From: JAABVY01 sp964496505
GTDB taxonomy: Bacteria; Zixibacteria; MSB-5A5; JAABVY01
Direction of reading: 5' to 3'
DNA length: 57,520 nucleotides
Assembly (NCBI GenBank): GCA_964496505.1
Contig: CAZBZV010000020.1
Coordinates: forward strand, 1-57,520
Below are positions 52,285 through 57,520 of the stretch, in pieces. Position 1 is the first letter of the stretch; the number at the start of each line of letters is the position of its first letter. The translations under genes and the position numbers were made by a program. Below the pieces are notes generated by a model. The model saw only the letters and a program-made list of their open reading frames with translations. It had not been told where the DNA came from and did not search any database.

Positions 52285-54894
52285 TTAATTCCCGTCTCTG
52301 AAAATTAAACCATCACCAGAGGCATCAATCACTATCTTATCACCGGCTTTCAAATTACCCTTAATAATCTCTTTCGATATATGATTGACCACCTCTCTGT
52401 GCAAAAGCCGTCTTAAGGGTCTGGCGCCATACGAGGGATCGTATCCGGCCTCGCCCAGATAATCTATAGCCTTATCGGTAAGCACTGAGTCGACTTTTTG
52501 ATCCTGCAAGCGCTTCCGGATTATCTCGAACTGAAGTTTTACTATCTGCTTTAGATGGTCCTTCCCTAACGGCTCGAATACCAGTATCTCATCGATCCTG
52601 TTTAAGAATTCCGGCCTGAGATTTTTTTCCAGAAGATCGATAGCCTGGCGTTTCATGCGTGAATAAACCACATCAAATCCGACCGACTCGATCTCCTTCG
52701 ACATCTCCATAATCTCCGAAGCGCCCAGGTTCGAAGTCATTATCATGATCACATTCTTGAACGATACAGTGCGTCCCTGATTATCGGTCAGACGGCCGTC
52801 CTCCAAAACCTGCAGGAGAATGTTGAAGACCTCGGGATGAGCTTTTTCGATTTCATCTAAGAGCACCACCGAATACGGCTTGCGTCTCACAGACTCCGTA
52901 AGTTGTCCGCCCTCGTCATAACCGACATATCCCGGAGGCGCGCCGATCAGACGCGAGACCGAGAACTTCTCCATATACTCGGACATATCGATCCGTATCA
53001 TGGCATCCTCATCGCCCCATAAAAGCTCCGCCAGAGCTCGGGCAAGCTCGGTCTTGCCAACACCGGTCGGACCCATGAAGATAAACGAGCCAAGCGGACG
53101 TTTGGGATCGGTCATACCTGCGCGGGATGACCTGATAATCTCGGATACCGACTTCACTGCAATATCCTGACCCACAATTCGCTTATGCAGATTATCCTCG
53201 AGCATCAATAGCTTTTCGGCTTCACTCTCGGTCAAACGCGCAACCGGAATTCCGGTCCACTTCGAGATAACATCGGCAATATCTTCCTCGTCGATCTCTT
53301 CTTTAAGGAGCTTGACATTGCTCTGAATTTCTTTCAGTCTTTCCTGCTCAGAGGCCAGAAGTTTTTCAAACCGCGAGATTTCTCCGTAACGAAGCTTGGC
53401 CGCTTCCTCGAAATTAGCCTCACGCTCTGCCTTATCCGCCTTGAGACGCATCTCTTCTATGTTGGACTTAAGCCCCTGAATAGTCTCGACCGCTTTCTTT
53501 TCCTTCTGCCACTGCTCGGTCAATTTACTGCGCTGGCTGTACAGATCGGCCAGCTCCTCTTCGATCGGCTTGAGCCTTTGGGCAGCATCCTTTTCCTTCT
53601 TGACACCCTCTTTCTCAACCTCGAGTTGTCGAATCCGCTTTTCGATCTGGTCCAGTTCGGTCGGCATCGAATCGATCTCGATTCTTAAATTGGCCGCCGC
53701 CTCATCGATTAAGTCAATCGCCTTGTCGGGCAGGAAACGGTCCTGAATATACCGCTCCGATAATGATGCCGCCGCTACGATCGCCGAATCTGAAATCCTG
53801 ATGCCGTGATGAATCTCGTAACGCTCTTTTAGTCCGCGCAGAATCGAGACTGTATCCTCAACAGAGGGCTCCTCGATCATCACAGGCGCAAAACGTCTCT
53901 CGAGTGCGGCATCCTTTTCAATATGCTTCCTGTACTCATCTACCGTAGTCGCGCCGATACAATGAAGCTCACCCCTTGAAAGGGCCGGCTTAAGCATATT
54001 GGAGGCGTCCATCGCCCCCTCGCCCACAGCGCCTGCTCCGACAAGGGTATGCATTTCGTCTATGAATAACAGAATTCTGCCTTCAGAGCTCTCGACCTCT
54101 TTCAAAATCGCCTTCAGCCTTTCCTCGAATTCTCCGCGGAATTTCGATCCTGCCAGAAGCGAACCCAGATCCAGTGCGACCAGCCTTCTGTCCTTCAATG
54201 ATTCCGGGACATCCCCTTTCGATATCTTCAGGGCCAGTCCCTCGGCAATCGCGGTCTTACCCACGCCCGGATCGCCGATCAGCACCGGATTATTCTTGGT
54301 GCGGCGTGAGAGCACTTTCATAACGCGCCTGATCTCATCATCACGTCCGATCACCGGATCGAGTTTGCCGCGCGAGGCCAATGAGGTCAAATCGCGCGAG
54401 TATTTCTCCAGAACCTGATACTTCGACTCCGGATCGGGATCGGTTACGCGCTGATGGCCGCGCAGTTTTGCCAGCGCCGCCAGCACCTTCGACTTCTTGA
54501 TATCGAACTGCTCGAATATCTCATGTACCCTGGTACGGTCAACCTCGATCATCGCCAGAAGCAGATGCTCGGTGGAAACATACTCATCCTTGAAATTATT
54601 TGCTTCTTTAAAAGAATGATTCAGCACTTTCTGCAATTCCGGCGAGGCATAAAGCTGGGATGCTTCCGAATAGGCTTTTGGTAAAAGATCGATCTGATCT
54701 TTAACCTTCTCCTTTAATTCGCGCACATCGTAATCCGCCTTCTCCAGAATCGCCGAGACAAAGCTGTCCTCCTGCGACAAAAGCGCAGCGAGCAAATGCA
54801 GCACCTCTATCTGGCTGTTGGAATTCGACTGCGCCATCTCGGAGGCATACTGAATCGCATCCTGTGAACGCTGTGTAAATTTATCGTATCTCAT
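52285..54894 (-). CDS. clpB: ClpB disaggregase (AAA+ chaperone)
   Basis: 869 residues. Two Clp_N repeats (~1-145); NBD1 with Walker A GDPGVGKTAIAEGLALKI and Walker B ILLFIDEMHTLVGAGA; a long coiled-coil middle domain (~410-520) that distinguishes ClpB from ClpA/C; NBD2 with GPTGVGKTELARALAEL and the pore-loop GAPPGYVGYDEGG. It extracts proteins from aggregates with DnaK/DnaJ. It starts 77 nt after dnaJ on the same strand. No CIRCE element is visible in the short gaps. Confidence 0.97.
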   Translation of the reverse strand: MRYDKFTQRSQDAIQYASEMAQSNSNSQIEVLHLLAALLSQEDSFVSAILEKADYDVRELKEKVKDQIDLLPKAYSEASQLYASPELQKVLNHSFKEANNFKDEYVSTEHLLLAMIEVDRTRVHEIFEQFDIKKSKVLAALAKLRGHQRVTDPDPESKYQVLEKYSRDLTSLASRGKLDPVIGRDDEIRRVMKVLSRRTKNNPVLIGDPGVGKTAIAEGLALKISKGDVPESLKDRRLVALDLGSLLAGSKFRGEFEERLKAILKEVESSEGRILLFIDEMHTLVGAGAVGEGAMDASNMLKPALSRGELHCIGATTVDEYRKHIEKDAALERRFAPVMIEEPSVEDTVSILRGLKERYEIHHGIRISDSAIVAAASLSERYIQDRFLPDKAIDLIDEAAANLRIEIDSMPTELDQIEKRIRQLEVEKEGVKKEKDAAQRLKPIEEELADLYSQRSKLTEQWQKEKKAVETIQGLKSNIEEMRLKADKAEREANFEEAAKLRYGEISRFEKLLASEQERLKEIQSNVKLLKEEIDEEDIADVISKWTGIPVARLTESEAEKLLMLEDNLHKRIVGQDIAVKSVSEIIRSSRAGMTDPKRPLGSFIFMGPTGVGKTELARALAELLWGDEDAMIRIDMSEYMEKFSVSRLIGAPPGYVGYDEGGQLTESVRRKPYSVVLLDEIEKAHPEVFNILLQVLEDGRLTDNQGRTVSFKNVIMIMTSNLGASEIMEMSKEIESVGFDVVYSRMKRQAIDLLEKNLRPEFLNRIDEILVFEPLGKDHLKQIVKLQFEIIRKRLQDQKVDSVLTDKAIDYLGEAGYDPSYGARPLRRLLHREVVNHISKEIIKGNLKAGDKIVIDASGDGLIFRDGN

Positions 54895-54971
54895 ATATCT
54901 ATCACCTTCTTTATATATATTCGACTATATCATCCATTTCAAATTTAAAAAAACCCGTTCTATAAATCTTC

Positions 54972-56108
54972 TTAAGCCTTACCGGCTTCACTCTTTTCAG
55001 CCTTCTCACCTTTAAGCTTTGCAATCAATTCTTTTTCTTCCTCAGTCGGCTCCTCAGGGAATTTGATCTTGATCTTCACATACTGGTTTCCGGTCTTGCC
55101 TTTGGCCTTTATTCCCTGGTCCTTGAGCTTGAGTAACGCGCCGTCCTCGGTCATGGGCGGGATCGTGAGCATTACCTTGCCCCTTAAGGTACGAACCTTA
55201 ATCTTCACACCCTCAACCGCCTGCTCCAACTTCAGGGGCACAGTACAGTAAACATCATTGCCCTTGCGGCTGAAAAAAGAGTCGCGCTTCAGACGTACAT
55301 TGATGATCAGGTCGCCGTAGGCGTTGCCATTGCCTCCGGCATTGCCCATACCCTTGAGACGGATTTTCTCTCCGCTATGGACGCCCGCCGGAATTTTGAC
55401 CGAGACAGTCTTCTGCCCGCGCTGTTTGCCGCTGCCGCCGCATTTCGAACAGGGCTTGCCGATGATCTTACCGCTGCCGAAACATCTTGGGCACGGCCTC
55501 GAAATCGAGAACATACCCTGCGCCATCGAAACCATGCCGGAACCGTTACACTCCGGGCATACAGTCTCGCCCGAGCCGGGTTCGGCGCCGGTGCCGTTAC
55601 ATTTAGCGCAGGCTTCGTCGCGCTTGAAGCGGATAGTCTTTTTTGTGCCAAGCGCCGCTTCCTCGAAACTCAGGTCCAGTGTCATCGTCAGGTTCGAGCC
55701 TTGCTGGGGACGGGCTGTTTTGCGATGTTTGCGCGCATGAGTGCGCATACCCATATCTCCAAAAATCTGGCTGAAAATATCGCCCATCGAGCCGAAGCCG
55801 ATATCATCCATATTGAAGCCGCCGCGTCCGAATCCGGCATATTCACCGCCAGGATGTGCTCCTCCGAAGCCCTGGCCGCCGAAAGCTCCGCCGTACTTCC
55901 GCATCTGGTCGTACTGGGCGCGCTTCTTGTCATCGGTCAGGACATGATACGCTTCGGAGATATCCTTGAACTTCTGCTCGGCTTCTTTATCTCCCTTGTT
56001 GACATCGGGATGATACTTCTTGGCCAGTTTACGATAGGCTTTTTTGATTTCATCCTTCGATGCTTTCTCGCCGACACCTAATATTTCATAAAAATCTTTT
56101 CCAGCCAT
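54972..56108 (-). CDS. dnaJ: Chaperone protein DnaJ (type I)
   Basis: 378 residues. J-domain with HPD (KYHPDVNKG), a Gly/Phe-rich linker (~75-110), then four CxxCxGxG zinc motifs: CAKCNGTG, CPECNGSG, CPRCFGSG and CSKCGGSG. The C-terminal substrate-binding domains follow. Stimulates DnaK ATPase. It starts 1 nt after the small J-protein and precedes clpB; dnaK and grpE are not in the window. Confidence 0.96.
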   Translation of the reverse strand: MAGKDFYEILGVGEKASKDEIKKAYRKLAKKYHPDVNKGDKEAEQKFKDISEAYHVLTDDKKRAQYDQMRKYGGAFGGQGFGGAHPGGEYAGFGRGGFNMDDIGFGSMGDIFSQIFGDMGMRTHARKHRKTARPQQGSNLTMTLDLSFEEAALGTKKTIRFKRDEACAKCNGTGAEPGSGETVCPECNGSGMVSMAQGMFSISRPCPRCFGSGKIIGKPCSKCGGSGKQRGQKTVSVKIPAGVHSGEKIRLKGMGNAGGNGNAYGDLIINVRLKRDSFFSRKGNDVYCTVPLKLEQAVEGVKIKVRTLRGKVMLTIPPMTEDGALLKLKDQGIKAKGKTGNQYVKIKIKFPEEPTEEEKELIAKLKGEKAEKSEAGKA

Positions 56109-56109
56109 A

Positions 56110-56688
56110 TTATCTAAACCTCAATCTCAGTCTGACTTCATGTCCGGAGAATGTCAGCTTCATCTCCTCTCCCCCTTCGCTTCCGGCGGGAATAAAGAGA
56201 TCGACATCCTCCTGGTATTCATGCTTCCCTTTACCTCTACAAACAGGACAATCACCGAATATCGTTCCTCCCGTTCCAAAACATCTTCGGCAAACCATCT
56301 CCACAGGAATTCCAAGTTTCACTATCTTATCCTTATCCCTGTACTCACTTTTCAGAATCAACTCGTATTCGGAACGATTTCTAAAGCCGCTAATCTGTTT
56401 CAAAAAATCGACCATATCATCATACAAATCCTGCACGGCCGGTTTGATTTCGATAAAGCTGTCCTGCCCGATCAAAAGATCGAGATAACGGTTGTACTCT
56501 TCTCTAAGAGCCTCATCCGATAAAACCTCATAGGCACGCCGAAGCCTCACAAAGTCCTCGTTGGTGCCATGAGATTTGTCCGGATGCGACTCCTTGGCCT
56601 GCTTTCTGAAGGCCGACCTGATCTCGTCCGAATCGGCCCCGCGTTCAATATGTAATCTCTCGTAATAATCCGGTTCGAAATTTCTCAT
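56110..56688 (-). CDS. Small J-domain protein with a single two-motif zinc centre
   Basis: 192 residues. J-domain at the N-terminus (YYERLHIERGADSDEIRSAF; HPD in ESHPDKSHG). A helical middle region (~75-115) has no G/F linker. Only two CxxCxGxG motifs follow (CRRCFGTGG, CPVCRGKGK), half of the DnaJ set, then a short beta segment (VDLFIPAGSEGGEEMKLTF) like the start of a DnaJ C-terminal domain. It is a condensed DnaJ-like co-chaperone. The stop lies 1 nt before dnaJ, so both are co-translated. Confidence 0.85.
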   Translation of the reverse strand: MRNFEPDYYERLHIERGADSDEIRSAFRKQAKESHPDKSHGTNEDFVRLRRAYEVLSDEALREEYNRYLDLLIGQDSFIEIKPAVQDLYDDMVDFLKQISGFRNRSEYELILKSEYRDKDKIVKLGIPVEMVCRRCFGTGGTIFGDCPVCRGKGKHEYQEDVDLFIPAGSEGGEEMKLTFSGHEVRLRLRFR

Positions 56689-56776
56689 AGCTGCCTCGCT
56701 CTCTTTTTAAAGAGCTCCCTTTGATGTCTCTAATCTACATCAACAATTTCAAACCGCAACAGATTCTATTTCAAAT

Positions 56777-56967
56777 GTCATTCTGAGCGTAGCGAAGAAT
56801 CTGTTTGATTTGAGACAGATTCTTCGTCCCCGCGCTCCTCAGAATGACAGTATGATTGTATCGATCATGGGTGGCATGCCCAAACTCGTTTGGGCATGTT
56901 GTATTCCGGGCCAAAAAGAGTTTGACCCGGCCACCCGGACGCGGCGCACGAGACGTACGCCGCGCAG
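56777..56967. repeat. Composite palindromic repeat, copy A
   Basis: It consists of the gtcattctgag..cagaatgac hairpin (56777-56848), the linker agtatgattgtatcgatcat, gggtggcatgcccaaa-ctcg-tttgggcatg, and the hairpin gcggcgcacg...cgtacgccgc (56941-56964), which is the inverse of the 93-bp array motif. It ends just before the SNase-like gene. Confidence 0.8.
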
Positions 56968-56975
56968 GAAAATAA

Positions 56976-57287
56976 TCAGTTCTCCATCGCACTCTGATTG
57001 TCGCAGCCGTAAAGTCGTCCGATTTCCTGGCGCATCATCTCATTCACAGAAATACCGTCAACCATTACCTTCGCAATCCGTCGTCCAATCCTGTCAGTAT
57101 CAACTGTATTAACCTCAACCTTGCGGCCTTCTATCAGATCGCACAATTTCCGTTTCAGCGTTCCATCATCTATACTAAAATGCTCCGGACGCATAACTTT
57201 ATCCAGACGGATCACGCCGCAATCGGTATCCGCCACAAATGTCTGCGCATCCAAAACCAGAGCAACATTTTCATAAGTCTTTTCCAT
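56976..57287 (-). CDS. Miniature SNase-like (thermonuclease-fold) protein
   Basis: 103 residues from the ATG at 57287, which has GGAGGG 8 nt upstream; the ATG at 57302 has none. The sequence follows a compressed staphylococcal nuclease domain: GVIRLDKVMRPE aligns with RLLLVDTPE, TVDTDRIGRRIAKVMVDG with TDKYGRGLAYIYADG, and VNEMMRQEIGRLYG with VNEALVRQGLAKV. The catalytic triad is present (Arg27, Glu35, Arg69), but the calcium ligands D40/T41 are replaced by Met and Arg. The domain is ~90 residues against ~140, with no signal peptide. Activity is doubtful; a binding role is possible. Confidence 0.65.
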   Translation of the reverse strand: MEKTYENVALVLDAQTFVADTDCGVIRLDKVMRPEHFSIDDGTLKRKLCDLIEGRKVEVNTVDTDRIGRRIAKVMVDGISVNEMMRQEIGRLYGCDNQSAMEN

Positions 57288-57420
57288 CTCATTACCCTCC
57301 ATGTATATTTATGTTTAAATTACTCTCGTCAAGAGAGCCCTCTTATCCATTCTACAATCGAGACTCAAGAATATTCCCATTTCTCTTCATGTTGTCATTC
57401 TGAACGATTGCCATTTCCTG

Positions 57421-57520
57421 TCATTCTGAGCGTAGCGAAGAAACTGTTAGATTCGTGAAAGATTCTTCGTCGCTATGCTCCTCAGAATGACAGTATGATC
57501 GTATCGATCATGGGTGGCAT
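57421..57520. repeat. Composite palindromic repeat, copy B (continues past the window)
   Basis: gtcattctgag..ctcagaatgac (57421-57492), then agtatgatcgtatcgatcat and gggtggcat up to the window edge, the same order and orientation as copy A. A truncated gtcattctga also occurs at ~57394. No gene is seen in 57288-57420. Confidence 0.8.

Overview
The window reads as a chromosomal segment of a diderm, FCB-group-like bacterium; a candidate phylum such as Zixibacteria is the best guess. The basis is LapA/LapB, lytic transglycosylase and outer-membrane barrel genes, C-terminal sorting domains of the NYPNPFN type, dockerin repeats ending in NYIF, a bacillithiol-type YtxJ and a COX24-like mini-protein. 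No rRNA or marker tree is available here, so the phylum is inferred. Base composition is near 50% GC. A run of exactly 100 N (52013-52112) marks a scaffold join, so this is a draft or metagenome assembly.

Layout. 1-2.7 kb: a C10 (streptopain) peptidase cut by the window edge and a VCBS/dockerin secreted protein. 2.8 kb: tRNA-Leu(CAA). 3.0-10.9 kb: an envelope and translation block on the minus strand (signal-peptidase-like protein without its catalytic dyad, PBP1A, two lipoproteins, TyrS). 11.2-12.6 kb: an IS1111-type IS110-family element whose ends, subterminal inverted repeats and downstream structured RNA can be read directly. 12.6-14.9 kb: three tandem outer-membrane barrel paralogues behind sigma-54-like promoters, then YtxJ. 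15.7-20.9 kb: a 1726-residue gingipain-like C25 protease. 21-25.3 kb: COX24-like protein, HU, FmdB, SppA, MltD. 25.4-30.8 kb: mutS-mutL-miaA. 30.9-34 kb: lapA-lapB-SPOR and a secreted unknown. 34.1-40 kb: two large secreted proteins (beta-propeller; subtilase) with C-terminal sorting domains. 40-44 kb: nadK, a dense palindrome cluster, ispA-xseB-xseA. 44-50.8 kb: an orphan phage-tail-spike (gpD/VgrG-like) module with a metzincin metalloprotease. 51-52.3 kb: a PEP-CTERM protein with a sigma-54 promoter, palindromes and a 93-bp tandem repeat. 52.3-57.5 kb: clpB, dnaJ, a small J-protein and a miniature SNase-like gene between two copies of a composite palindromic repeat.

Two parts stand out. First, the IS1111-type element has a downstream RNA that folds as a 5' hairpin plus two consecutive stem/internal-loop/hairpin units, as in a bridge RNA. 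The two arms of the first loop match the DNA just outside the two ends of the element (9/9 on the right, 9/11 on the left). Second, a spike protein and a metzincin share an Ig-like domain and lie in one transcription unit joined by a TGATG overlap to xseA-xseB-ispA; no sheath, tube or baseplate gene is in the window. The window also shows three surface-targeting signals (dockerin, NYPNPFN-type sorting domain, PEP-CTERM), and GG-N10-GC sigma-54 promoters at the first barrel and the PEP-CTERM gene suggest a shared envelope regulon.
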